A stretch of 64,000 nt of DNA from Gnetum montanum (lineage: Eukaryota > Streptophyta > Gnetopsida > Gnetales > Gnetaceae). The translations under genes were made by a program, and so were the position numbers. The stretch covers positions 283,577 through 347,576 of the forward strand of contig MNCI01024054.1 in the NCBI GenBank assembly GCA_015680685.1. The letters run 5' to 3'. Of this stretch, positions 34,007 to 44,400 are shown piece after piece. Numbering within the stretch: the first letter of the stretch is position 1; the number at the start of each line of letters is the position of its first letter. Under the pieces are notes generated by a model that was not told the DNA's origin, did no database searches, and saw only the letters and a program-made list of their open reading frames with translations.

Positions 34007-34789
34007 ATGACCAAGAAATTTCATAGTTTGGAAAGTTTCAAAGTTTCAAAAGATATTCTAGATTCTAAGACTGATTCTTCATCAGAAGAAGAACAAAAGA
34101 AAGTTTCTGAATTGGGAACAAGTAGTGGAGTGAAAACTAGAAGATCAAGAAGATCACCCATTATCTCTGGTTTATCAATTCGTAAGAGAAGATCTAGAAA
34201 GTCTAAGAGTTCAACATTTCAAAGGAATAGGATGGCAAATCCTTGGCAAGGAGTTACACCATTAGGATTTCAAAATTACAATGATATTCCTAAGGTAGTT
34301 TACAAATATTTGCCTGAGCCTTTTATTCCTGGAAAAGCTTATTTAGCTGAAGAATATATTCACATGTTTGAGTTAGCTTTAGCTCATGCAAATATTCAAC
34401 ATCAAGATCAAGCTTGTAGGTTGTTTGTATCAAATCTAAAGGATATGGCTCAGATTTGGTATTCAAACTTACCAAGTAATAGTATTACAAGTTGGGATGA
34501 CATGAAGAATCTTTTCTTAGCCCAGTTTGGTAATCAATTAGATCAACAACAACTATACTGTGGGCTGATACAAGCTAAGCAAGGAGTTAAAGAGTCAATT
34601 AGAGATTTTAACATCAAGTTTCAACGAATTTGTGGACTCTTTCAAAGACAATATAGGCCATCAGAAGAAATGCTTAAAGAAACTTATCTTAAGGCTGTCA
34701 ACCCCAACATTTCAATTTGGTTAAGGAGAACTCCAAACTTAACTACACTAAATGACTACTTTAGTGAAGCTATACAGTTAGAAAAATAG
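34007..34789 (+). CDS. E4 gag (capsid) frame, ends in TAG
   Basis: 260 codons from ATG to an in-frame TAG (34787-34789). The start carries Ser/Glu and Arg/Lys-rich stretches. Residues from about 85 onward match the retrotransposon gag (capsid) domain: YKYLPEPFIPGKAY, DMAQIWYSNLPSNSITSWDD and LFLAQFGNQLDQQQLY, then ESIRDFNIKFQRICGLF. It would build the particle that packages element RNA. The next frame continues in phase right after the stop, so the two form one gag-protease gene with a single stop, which may be a CAG-to-TAG mutation. It is by far the best-preserved reading frame in the window. Confidence 0.85.
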   Translation: MTKKFHSLESFKVSKDILDSKTDSSSEEEQKKVSELGTSSGVKTRRSRRSPIISGLSIRKRRSRKSKSSTFQRNRMANPWQGVTPLGFQNYNDIPKVVYKYLPEPFIPGKAYLAEEYIHMFELALAHANIQHQDQACRLFVSNLKDMAQIWYSNLPSNSITSWDDMKNLFLAQFGNQLDQQQLYCGLIQAKQGVKESIRDFNIKFQRICGLFQRQYRPSEEMLKETYLKAVNPNISIWLRRTPNLTTLNDYFSEAIQLEK

Positions 34790-36199
34790 TTGAACTTGAA
34801 TCCTGAAGAAAATATTGCAATTCAAAAAAGAGAAGAAAGAGTTATGATTCCTATGCAAGATTTTGCTCAATTTAAAGCTTTACCAGGTCCATCTCATGTT
34901 AAGATAGAGCAAGAACATGAAAGAGTAGGATCTGAAAAAGGACAATTAATGAGAGATATGTCTAACAAAATAGTGAAGCTTGAAAAAGCATTGGCAAGAG
35001 TTAATATCAAGGAAGAAAGGAAAAATAGAAAGCATAAACATCAAGACACTAAGTTAGTAGAAGATGAGGATGAAAGTGACCTTATTATGTCCAACTTTCT
35101 TGATATTGAATCTGATAATGAGTTATCTAGTGTTCATTATGCAAGTAAATCTTCTAGCAATGGATCTAGTGATACTTCTTCTCTATCAAGTTCTGAAGAA
35201 GATATGTCTTCAGATGAAGAATGTAATAACAATGAGGAAAATGGATATAGTCTTCGATCTAAGGAAAGACTAACTACTTCTAGACCCCCAAATGTTATTA
35301 CTGATCCATCTACTAAGAGAAAAGCTTTTGAGCCAAGTAGAAGGGATAAGAATAAAGGTAAAGACAATCAAGTGGAGCAAAGCACTCCAAATCAGTCTTT
35401 TAATAAATGGATAAAGAGATCAAGCTTCATTGGTGATGGAGAATATGATTTGATAGAAGACCTTAAACATGTCAAAGCCAATATTAGCCTCTATCAGTTG
35501 CTTCAAATAGGAGATCAGCAAAGAAAGGCTTTAGAGTTCATTAAAGGTAAAAGGAGAGCTAGAGAATCAGAGTTAAGTTATGTGTCTAACAATGATGAAA
35601 AATTAAGAACTTCATATGATAAGGAAGCTCCTCCTTTCCTTTTGACAATGAAATTGAAGGATAAATACTTACACAATTGTTTGGTTAATTTTGGAGCCAC
35701 ATATACTATAATGTCATTGTCTATATGTAAGAAACTTGGTTTGATTCCTGAAAAATCAAATAAAAATATTGTTCAAGAAGATAAAAGTAGAGTGAAGATT
35801 GTGGATCAATTACCAAATGTTCTATTGGAAATTGCTTCTGAACCCCACGTCAGAAGTAGAGTAACTATTCAAGTGGTAGATATACCAGATTTGCATAGTC
35901 TCTTATTGAGTAGAAGTTGGGGTAAGAATTTCTCGAGTTACATATCAACAGATTATTCTCACATGTGGTTACCTTGGAAAGGCGAACCAAATCAGATATA
36001 CATCTATAGTGAACCTTTTATGATTGATAACATTACGACAAATGGAAGAAGTAAGATGGTTGAGAAAGGAGGTGTTGAAAACAAAATTTGTACACTCCAA
36101 GAAAATGAGAATTCATTTGAGAAAGAAGATGAGAGGGTTAGAGATATGAGGATTCCTACCAGCGGAATCCTCCCCATTCTCTTCCCATCTCAAGAATAG
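34790..36199 (+). CDS. E4 gag C-terminus and inactive protease-like domain
   Basis: In phase with the upstream gag after one TAG; the first codon is TTG, so it is a continuation and not an independent start. Residues 1-110 are charged. Near residues 115-150 lies an acidic Ser-rich stretch (SSLSSSEEDMSSDEE). Near residues 287-320 a retropepsin-like segment reads LVNFGATYTIMSLSICKKLGL, in which residue 300 (codon 35687) is Asn where the catalytic Asp is expected, so proteolysis is unlikely. I see no Cys/His zinc knuckle. No RT follows: after 36199 comes a short spacer to the 3' LTR. Gag without a working protease implies maturation in trans. Confidence 0.78.
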   Translation: MNLNPEENIAIQKREERVMIPMQDFAQFKALPGPSHVKIEQEHERVGSEKGQLMRDMSNKIVKLEKALARVNIKEERKNRKHKHQDTKLVEDEDESDLIMSNFLDIESDNELSSVHYASKSSSNGSSDTSSLSSSEEDMSSDEECNNNEENGYSLRSKERLTTSRPPNVITDPSTKRKAFEPSRRDKNKGKDNQVEQSTPNQSFNKWIKRSSFIGDGEYDLIEDLKHVKANISLYQLLQIGDQQRKALEFIKGKRRARESELSYVSNNDEKLRTSYDKEAPPFLLTMKLKDKYLHNCLVNFGATYTIMSLSICKKLGLIPEKSNKNIVQEDKSRVKIVDQLPNVLLEIASEPHVRSRVTIQVVDIPDLHSLLLSRSWGKNFSSYISTDYSHMWLPWKGEPNQIYIYSEPFMIDNITTNGRSKMVEKGGVENKICTLQENENSFEKEDERVRDMRIPTSGILPILFPSQE

Positions 36200-36392
36200 T
36201 CCATGAACAAAGGACTTAATAATGTACAGTTTGCTTGTTTTGTTAGGAATGATGTTTTTATACCATCAAACCTTATGTTTGATGAGAATTTTCCTCCAAA
36301 AAGATTTATCATTTTAGCTGTAAAAAGTTCAATAAAAGCTTCAAGTACAATTCAGTTTTAAAATGGGGCTACATAAGTTTCTTTAACCTTTT

Positions 36393-36406
36393 TAAGGGGG
36401 CAGAAA
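36393..36406 (+). promoter_or_regulatory. Polypurine tract (E4)
   Basis: TAAGGGGGCAGAAA lies directly before the 3' LTR start TGTTGGC. Confidence 0.8.
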
Positions 36407-36772
36407 TGTTGGCACATTTTGGCCATTTCCTGGAACAGGTAGACTTATTTGCAAATGGTGAGGTACAGAATCCTAATGAACTTAAACTGTTCAAGGAGGA
36501 TTATGTTCTTTCTCGTGAAGAATTCTACAACAGTTAACTAACCATCAAGTTGGAATAGAAATGAAATTCAAGAGGATGCAGTGGCTACCCATGTTGCTGA
36601 ATTGAATGTTTTGAAAATCAAGTGCAGATTCATTGTCTTTCTGTGTGCTCGCTTCTTTCTGCAAAAAGGTGAAGTCCCAGAAGAAACAAGCAAAGCATTT
36701 TAGAAAACTTTGAAGGTTTTTGTAATTTTTAGAAACCTTGGTATATCAAAACCCTAACTTCAATCTCACAAG

Positions 36773-37081
36773 ATGTTGGCCTCCACAGGGCATTCACCGC
36801 GGCACATAGATCCCTTGCCGTCGCCATCAGCCACCGCAGGCGTGGATTCTGGGAGCAGATTGTTGCTGGAGGCACCACCATTGAAGAAGCACAAAAGCTT
36901 GCAAAGTGTGTTGGATGAGGACACGTACGTTGCAGTGATCGAGAAAATTGTGGAACACGATTACTTCCCAGACCTGTCGAAGCTACAAAACTGGCTCGAA
37001 TGGCTGGAAGCCATCCGTAGCGGAGATCTGCTCCTCATCCGTGATGTTCAGCTCAAGATCCAGCACCGTCACTGCCATTAA
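36773..37081 (+). pseudogene. Captured ESS2/DGCR14-like first exon in the E4 3' LTR
   Basis: An open 102-residue frame: MLASTGHSPRHID, PPLKKHKSLQSVLDEDTY, VIEKIVEHDYFPDLSKLQ, LEAIRSGDLLLIRD, ending QHRHCH. The LDEDTY...YFPD...LEA pattern is that of the ESS2/DGCR14 splicing-factor N-terminus, and the opening Met-Leu-Ala-Ser...Gly-His-Ser-Pro-Arg is like plant members as I know them. A telo-box AAACCCTAA sits at 36748, 17 bp before the ATG, as in many plant housekeeping leaders. This suggests capture of leader plus first exon. The frame ends where the host protein would continue, so it is a fragment and not a gene. Confidence 0.78.
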
Positions 37082-38390
37082 ACACCTGCTCAGCCATCAT
37101 CTCTTCTCTGTTGTGGACCAATATGCGTCAAAAATAAGAATAGAAATCCATCAGCCAAGAACAAGTGAACTCCGTTCTGGGTAGCTTCAAAATCGTGGTA
37201 GTCTACATTCGGAGGAATGACACTCCAAGGTTTTCTGGTAAGAGGCAGCAATGACAATCATTTGCAATCAGAGACACTGTGGCTTCTGTGACTTCTATGT
37301 ATCCTTTGTCTTTTGGCTGAATTTCATACATGGCAAGGTTTGTGGCTGATGGTTTTTCGGTAGCTTCTAATGCGTTTGAAAAAAAATATTAAGGAGAAAG
37401 AGGGCTTTCAACGACATGTTGGGATTAGAAGTAGGGCTAGGCTTCCATGGAAAAGGTTGAGATCATATTTTTAATTAGTGCCAAACCTTTGAAGAGTATA
37501 ATTGTGTATGAAATTCGGGTCTAGTACTATGAAGCCTTAGATGCCAATTCATTGCTTATATTTGTCGGAGTCATTGCCAAAACGTATTCATTATGTATAT
37601 AGTTTTATTTGAAAAGAATTCATAGGATAGTTATATGAACACACCATTTGGCCACCATAGCTCTTATTTTCTATAGTGGTAATTTTTTGTGAAAATTATA
37701 ACTTCCTAGCCTTAATCCCATGATGTTTATAACCACCGCCAAGGCCACTTGTCAACTATAGCCTTTTTGTCTCCACAATGGCCACTTGGCGACTAAATGG
37801 GACACTTGTCAGATGCAGGATTTTTATCTCTATGGTGGTTACAACCACCCAAAATTTTTGTAACTTACCTAACTTGTTGGGCAAGTAACCTCCTAACTTG
37901 TTCGGTAAGTAATCTCCTAACTTGTTGGGCAAGTTACCTAGGAGAGAAGTTAGGTAAGATATTTTTGAATATGTAACCACCTTTGAACCCTATAAAAAGG
38001 CTTCAAGGGGGGGTCAACAGGAGGAGGACTTTTGAAAAAGACACTTGATACATCACACTTTTGGAGAAAACACTTTGGAAAGGCTACTAGCTAGCACTTG
38101 GGGTCTCATATCATCATCACTTTTGAGATCACACTTGGGGTCTTGGAAGATTTGTAAAGAAGATTGCTTGTAAGATGGCTTGCTAAAGGAAATATTTCAG
38201 CCTCTTTGTTATAGTCCTGTGAGTTATGTTTTTTATTTTTTATTTTTTTTTAATTGTTTAGCTAGTGGTTTAGATAGTATCATCCTTGGCAAGTAATTTT
38301 GGGATTTTTAGATTGCTCTTATTGTTCTTGTTGCCCGATAGAAATTTCTATTAAAATTTTGCCATAGAAGCACTTGTGTTTAAAAGCCTT

Positions 38391-39041
38391 NNNNNNNNNN
38401 NNNNNNNNNNNNNNNNNNNNNNNNNNNNNNNNNNNNNNNNNNNNNNNNNNNNNNNNNNNNNNNNNNNNNNNNNNNNNNNNNNNNNNNNNNNNNNNNNNNN
38501 NNNNNNNNNNNNNNNNNNNNNNNNNNNNNNNNNNNNNNNNNNNNNNNNNNNNNNNNNNNNNNNNNNNNNNNNNNNNNNNNNNNNNNNNNNNNNNNNNNNN
38601 NNNNNNNNNNNNNNNNNNNNNNNNNNNNNNNNNNNNNNNNNNNNNNNNNNNNNNNNNNNNNNNNNNNNNNNNNNNNNNNNNNNNNNNNNNNNNNNNNNNN
38701 NNNNNNNNNNNNNNNNNNNNNNNNNNNNNNNNNNNNNNNNNNNNNNNNNNNNNNNNNNNNNNNNNNNNNNNNNNNNNNNNNNNNNNNNNNNNNNNNNNNN
38801 NNNNNNNNNNNNNNNNNNNNNNNNNNNNNNNNNNNNNNNNNNNNNNNNNNNNNNNNNNNNNNNNNNNNNNNNNNNNNNNNNNNNNNNNNNNNNNNNNNNN
38901 NNNNNNNNNNNNNNNNNNNNNNNNNNNNNNNNNNNNNNNNNNNNNNNNNNNNNNNNNNNNNNNNNNNNNNNNNNNNNNNNNNNNNNNNNNNNNNNNNNNN
39001 NNNNNNNNNNNNNNNNNNNNNNNNNNNNNNNNNNNNNNNNN
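38391..39041. other. Assembly gap (651 N)
   Basis: A run of N over the last part of the E4 3' LTR. Repeated LTR sequence probably defeated assembly. Confidence 0.95.
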
Positions 39042-39838
39042 CTTATAACCAATCATACTATCCTAGGGGGACTTATTACCAACCTCAACATGGTCATCAA
39101 TCATAGTGGCAAAACCCATAGTCATGGGGGAGGCCATCACCAAACTAGCCCTACCCTTACTACTAGCCAAAACCATATGAATATTATGTTCAAGAACATG
39201 TTTCTCCAACTAGTTCTACATCCTCTACTTCAAATTGTTACTATCATTCTCCTAAGCATCATCAACCCATGGCATCTCCTAAAGGATCACCACCTTGCAC
39301 CTCTTACCCTCCATCCTATCCTCGATATTCTCATACTCCACCTCATCGCATGCTACTATCAACAACACAGGAAGGTTTAGCATCACAACATCAACAAGTG
39401 AATGCCACTTGTGCTACGAATGTGCATAGAAAAGCCAATGCCAATAGGTTCCCACCACAAGCTCAGAAACATTCCTTCTTTAGGATGGCTTCCATGCATA
39501 AGCGCAACACTCATGGACCTCCTACATCATCTAAACTAGCACAATGCCAACCAAGTGTAACAACTTCCCTTTCACAACCAACATCCTCTTATCCTATGCA
39601 AGGCCCACCATTCATTGTTACTCCAACCCTCAATAGAAGCAATGCATTTAGCAATTTGGAAAAACAAACAAATCCATGCATATCAAATCATGAGAATGGA
39701 TGCAATCATGGGTCAGACATCCGCAATGATGACACAACTTATGCTCTAATCCACCATACATTTAACAACCAAGTATATGAACAACAACCTGTCTATGTAG
39801 TCACCATTAAACCCAGTGGCTCGAAAATGAAAGGTTAA
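39042..39838 (+). pseudogene. E3 gag, C-terminal part
   Basis: Resumes the gag of E3 after E4, starting with the duplicated cttat. It is Tyr/Pro/His/Ser-rich (SPKHHQPMASPKGSPP) and then has an open tail, 39269-39838 (KLAQCQPSVTTSLSQPTSS, NDDTTYALIHHTFNNQVYEQ, ending SGSKMKG). The tail is shared with E0 but not with E1. The stop at 39836 is followed within 70 bp by the TTAGTCATGGGG box that in E1 marks the integrase end, so all of pol is absent. Confidence 0.82.
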
Positions 39839-40438
39839 CACTATTTTACACATGCATGGAGCCTACCTATCCACTTATTAATTCTTGCCACAATCAAATT
39901 CTTAGTCATGGGGAAAATACCCCATCCTAACATTTCGAATTAATAGGTGTTTTTTTTCTTTTTATTTTACATTTTTTATCCTTTTCTGATTTCTTGATAC
40001 AATTGTTCCTATCCTTTTTAAATTTTTTTATTTCCTTTATTAGTAATCTCATTTGTGAATAAAATGATCATGTAGCCCATTGAGATGAGGCTTTCTCTAT
40101 GTTGTCAAGTCATAAGGGACTGATTATTTGTATAGTGAGGCCACATCATCCATCCATACATTCCATTAATAAGAGGTTCTTGCTATGATCATAATGATAT
40201 TCTTTCCATCACTAGAACTAAGAATAAATTCATAATCATTATGCCTGGATCGAAAAGTACAAAACCAAGGGGGAATGTGAAGGGTATGACATCAAGGAGA
40301 TTTTTGGATTCTCTTCAACCACTTCTATATGTTCTATCATGTTGCTAAGGTTGTAATTATATCCTTGTAGATCTAACAAAAAATGGAAGAGTAAAATAAA
40401 AGGGCATCGAATAAATTTTTTTGGATCCCAATAAAAAG

Positions 40439-40459
40439 ACATGTACCCATGCCTAAAGG
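40439..40459 (+). other. Conserved spacer block CR1 core (E3)
   Basis: ACATGTACCCATGCCTAAAG, a near match to the E1 and E2 cores; the flanks are diverged. Confidence 0.55.
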
Positions 40460-40922
40460 TTTATGGCAACTTAGAATACTTTCATCAAAAAAACAAAAAA
40501 AAACATGCCATGAATACAATCCTCCCTTTGACAAAACACCAAGTGATGCTACTCCTTGCAATGATGGTAGTCTTATGGTTGTCAATCAAAGCGATGAAAT
40601 AATGCAATGTCATTAGAATGTGCTATGGACTTATTTTGAATCTTGGAAATAAGGGTTAATGATTATTTAACCATTAATAACACACAAGGATTCATTATGC
40701 CTATGGTGAGGCATGTCACATCCCAATTTCTACAATCCTTTCTGCAGTCCATCTCATCTCACTATCTGAATAATCCTAACTTATGGATTTGTGTGATAGA
40801 GTTATTTTCTCAAATTGGTGATTTTAACATGTGTGTTTTGTTTCATAAGTATGTGTTGCATGCAACCCATTTTGTGCCTACAAAAATTTTTAGTGTGATT
40901 ATACAAGGGCATTAAGGACTGA

Positions 40923-40950
40923 TGCCTGCTTTAGGGAGGACCCACTTGTG
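40923..40950 (+). other. Conserved spacer block CR2 (E3)
   Basis: GCTTTAGGGAGGACCCACTT, about 480 bp after the CR1 core. Confidence 0.6.
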
Positions 40951-41225
40951 TAAGTATTGTAAATTATACTTGTTTGACACAACAACATCATCTTATACAT
41001 TCCAACTCCATAAATGTTGAAATCAATACTTTCTCTTATTCTATAATCACTTTGTTCTACATCTTAAACCTAATACCCCTTTTTTGCATCTTTCAAAGCT
41101 TTTAATGCCTATGATTCCTTCTTCTAATACTTCTAATGCCTACATTTAAATTCTCACTTTTCCTAAAACTTTGGATTTGACTTAAAACCCTTTTATTTAT
41201 CACAAAGCTTTATTTTCCATATTCA

Positions 41226-41352
41226 AGCACCCTGATATCAGCTACCCAATATTGGGTCAAACTCAATGTCAGGTACTAGATATTGGGTTGAAATCAATGT
41301 CAGGTACTCAATATCGAGTATCCAATGTCAAGTCCATCTCAACTATATATAG
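41226..41352 (+). promoter_or_regulatory. E3 internal U3-like promoter candidate
   Basis: Repeated motifs of the type TGTCAGGTACTCAATATC and CCAATATTGGG precede TATATATA at 41344-41351. The U3 of the same element (15115-15235) has GATGTCAGATATCTAATACC and TTGGATATCCAATATC before its own TATAAATA. These motifs are absent from the LTRs of E1 and E2. ORF3 homology begins about 0.5 kb downstream. Confidence 0.52.
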
Positions 41353-41879
41353 AATCCCCATGGTGCTCCAAAATTCATTATCATCATTTATAGCTAGGGG
41401 AGTTTTTGAATTTTTCTCTTGCAACTAAGAGCTCTGTGCAATCAACTTTCACTCACAATATTTTGCTCCATACCACTCTAATCTTCATGGTTTTTGAACC
41501 TAGTTGAACCCAAAGTGTTCAATTTAGTCAAGGGAGGGTGATTACATGGAAACGTTGCACAAATTTTTTAAAATTTCCTATCGCCCAGAAGGTATTATAA
41601 GGGTAAGAATGTTAAAAACCTTAGGTGTTTTAATGAATAATCAATTACATAAATTCTAGAATACCTAATTCTCTCACCCAAGGAACCATAATAGCCATGA
41701 CAAGTCATACATAAGGAAAAAGAGGCCAATCATGAGGGATCATAATAGAAGATCAACAATTTTTAGGCATTTTTCTGAGAGTACTTTTAACTCTACAATC
41801 ATATAAGCAAATGAACTTAATGAAACTAAGGTCATGAGTAAGGTATAAAACTATTAATGAAAAATAACACACCTTAATA

Positions 41880-44400
41880 ACATCAAATCCTTGATTGATT
41901 GTAGAGGACCCCAAAAAGAGGAGGATAAGAAGGACCTTTGTAAGGAACAAGCAAATGCTTGAGAGGTAGTAGAGGTAGACTAGGAGCACAAGGTCCACTA
42001 GCCAAACATGAGGAATAGGAGGCCCAATCATTTAGCATTCATCAAGAGGCTCCTGCTATAGGGCAATTAATCCAAGAAGACGCCACAAAACCACAAGCTA
42101 CAGTGTAAGGACAACACCTCACGTTGTCCGAGTAATGCCTTGAAGCCATCCAAGAGAAATCCATGTTGATCATGGCATTGTGAAGATGAACTTCAGCCCA
42201 TTTATGGCATTTTCTCCTAAGGCAGTTCGAACCCAACTCTAGGCATCACCATTATGGAACATCCTTTCAAAAAGTGGAGAATAGCACCTCAATGAGACAT
42301 ACAAATTTTGGCATAATAAGGAAGAAGGCATCATAGTTAACATCGATGGAGTCACTATATCTTTTTTAGTCAAAGCAATCATAAAGGCTCTGAATCTCCC
42401 AAATGTGGGGACCAAGTTGGCACATCAGTCCACGAGATCCAATCAGAAAACAAGGAAGTTATGGCTAAAGTAGGTGTACAATAAGGACAATAAAACATAT
42501 AATGAGTTGACTCTGGAAGAGAGGACCTATTTTAAGATAGGCACATACCACCTCTTCCCAACTAAAGGGCTCTATAGAATCTCAACCTACGTAGCTAGGG
42601 GAAGTGGAATATTAATGGAAAAAATCAATGTCCATCTTTCTTGAATGTACTTCATGGAGATCTAAAGGTAGCTTGAAGAAAAGAAGGTAGGGAAGCCAAC
42701 ACTTCCATTCCCCTAGTTGATCAAGAAGTTATGCATGTGTACTGGATTCCTAGGATACACCAATGACATTCCCAATAGTGCTCAAGACACTTCTTTTACT
42801 AAGTTTCTTAAACTTGTAGCACTAAGGAAAGACCTTGGTGAAGAACAAGAAATAGAAAAGAAGCCAGAAGTGAAAAAAGAAACAGAGTAAGAGCCCAAGC
42901 AACAATGTGAGCCACAAGTTCAACCTCCACCGCCACAGGATTACTAGCTTGTAATGAGTCATCTACAAAGAATTTTTGAAACTCTTAGTTGGAGAAGTAG
43001 GGATGAGTAAAGCCTCTTCTAAGTTATTAATTATGTTGTACATCCCACCATTTTTGCAAATTCATCAAGAGAGTAAATTTCTTTACAATTAGAAGGAGAA
43101 GCCCAATGGTCTCAAGAAATCATTGGGAACACCACATCTTTCCAAATGATGCTCAAAATAGGATAATGTGCCATAATTATGGTCATGTAGCATCTAGATG
43201 TGACAAGTGTAATAGAGGTGATAATAGATCACATCAAAGGATCTTTCAATGTGCATGTTGTGCCTCTAGTAGATTTGACTAGGACCAAAGATGCACAAAC
43301 GCTTGTTGGAACTTAAATGACTCTTACAGCCCATGAGGATGTACTTGATATATTGATGTAGATGGGACAAGTAATGACAACCCTTTTTGACACCCTAGTG
43401 ATGTCACTACAATGCAATCAAACCTCATTTCCACAAAAGAAAGTTGGCCATGGCTAAGACCATAGTGGAATATGCAGAAATAGAATTGCATCAACTGTAA
43501 TAAACATTGGTAATCCTAAGATCTAATAGAAGAGACCTTGCTTGGTTTGTCACACCTAACTAGATGGATCATTTCTAAACAGAGCAACTAAACCAATTGA
43601 TTAAACAAAACAAAGTTGTTGAGTAAGAGAAGGAGAAGGCGATCTGGAATTCCTGAGCTACTGAAGCTTAAGCATATATCCATAAGAAGGCATTGACCAT
43701 TACACAAGAAGAGAATAAGCAGGTTGTTGCTAACAATGCCAGGTTGACCATTATTGAGAAATAGAAGAACATCTTGGAAGAAAGTGTCCACCAGTTGAGA
43801 GAACAACTCATCAGGTTTAACCAAGACATCAATAAATTGGCTAAAGAAAATCAAACTCTCTCAATTGAGGAGGTTCATTTAATTCATCAAAAATCTACAA
43901 TTGAGATAAGCACATGGAAAAATGAGGTCAAGAAACATGAGAAGTTGAAGAAGCACTTCTGGCACTAGGTTGGCATGTATAAGCAAATTAACGAAAAGAA
44001 AGTCTAGATGACAAAAGCCTGCATCAAATCCATGTCAGCATAAAATCCTAACTACTAGCCCATCATAGATAGTTATGCACTAGTCCTCAAGCATAAGTAA
44101 AGGATAAAAACTTGTATATTGAAGACATATAGGAATACGTGACATTGGCTAACCTTTGATATGCCAACCTTGTCATGTTAACAACAAGTCGACCTAGAAA
44201 AAAACTAGAGCAACAAGTAGTAGCCACCTATGCATTATATGAAAAAGAGTTTGTAAATAGGAAAAATGCTCTATAAAAACTCTACATGACAAACTTAGAA
44301 TTGGAGGTGATCAAGGCCTACTATCATGAATAGAAAGATGTAGCCTTAGACCTGGCCAGGAGATTAATAGATCACCATTAATTACAAAAGAAGGCTAATG
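41880..44400 (+). pseudogene. E3 ORF3, broken
   Basis: A charged start (EDPKKRR), then the conserved part near 42470-42760 (YNELTLEERTYFKIGTYHL, KPTLPFP, LIKKLCMCTGFLGYTNDIP), a Glu/Pro/Gln-rich part near 42850-42940 (EPQVQPPPPQDY) and a coiled-coil-like second half (VHQLREQLIRFNQDINKLAKEN region, 43774-43968). It is clearly related to E2 ORF3 in order. Stops are frequent. Function is unknown. Confidence 0.62.

Larger units (their letters stand above)
31012..39041 (+). mobile_element. E4: non-autonomous long-LTR element with gag-protease only
   Basis: LTR ends are TGTTGGC and GCCAACA. The 5' LTR is 2878 bp, the internal part only 2517 bp, and the 3' LTR is cut by a run of N. The perfect target duplication cttat (31007-31011 and 39042-39046) places the insertion inside the gag of E3. 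The internal part holds one gag-protease frame with a single stop and no RT, RNase H or integrase. Its LTRs look much more alike than those of E2, so it is probably the youngest element here. The layout fits a gag-bearing non-autonomous retrotransposon driven by a partner elsewhere. Confidence 0.92.
36407..39041 (+). repeat. E4 3' LTR, end hidden by a gap
   Basis: The visible part, 36407-38390, matches 31012-32999. The rest is N. Comparison with the 5' LTR predicts about 890 missing bases, while the run is 651 N. The first base after the run begins the target duplication. Confidence 0.9.
39839..41225 (+). other. E3 spacer
   Basis: AT-rich non-coding sequence corresponding to the post-integrase spacer of E1, E2 and E5. 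It holds CR1 and CR2. I see no gene. Confidence 0.6.
15107..44400 (+). mobile_element. E3: pol-less gag + ORF3 retroelement, split by E2 and E4
   Basis: The pieces are the 5' LTR (15107-15297 and 28632-29328), gag (29454-31011 and 39042-39838), the spacer with CR1, CR2 and an internal promoter-like site, and ORF3 (about 41880-44400). Each interruption is bounded by a perfect 5-bp duplication, which fixes the joins. Protease, RT, RNase H and integrase are missing: the gag end runs straight into spacer sequence. E0 has the same structure, so the deletion is a subfamily trait. No 3' LTR is seen. Repeat R follows at about 44400. Confidence 0.8.

Noticed and set aside
36773-37081. A real small host gene
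   Set aside because: It is present in both LTRs of one element and ends after the first conserved part of the family, so it is a captured fragment.
41753-42236. Minus-strand frames over the E3 ORF3 start, with a plus-strand counterpart at 505-858
   Set aside because: They are shadows of ORF3, which is read on the other strand in each copy.
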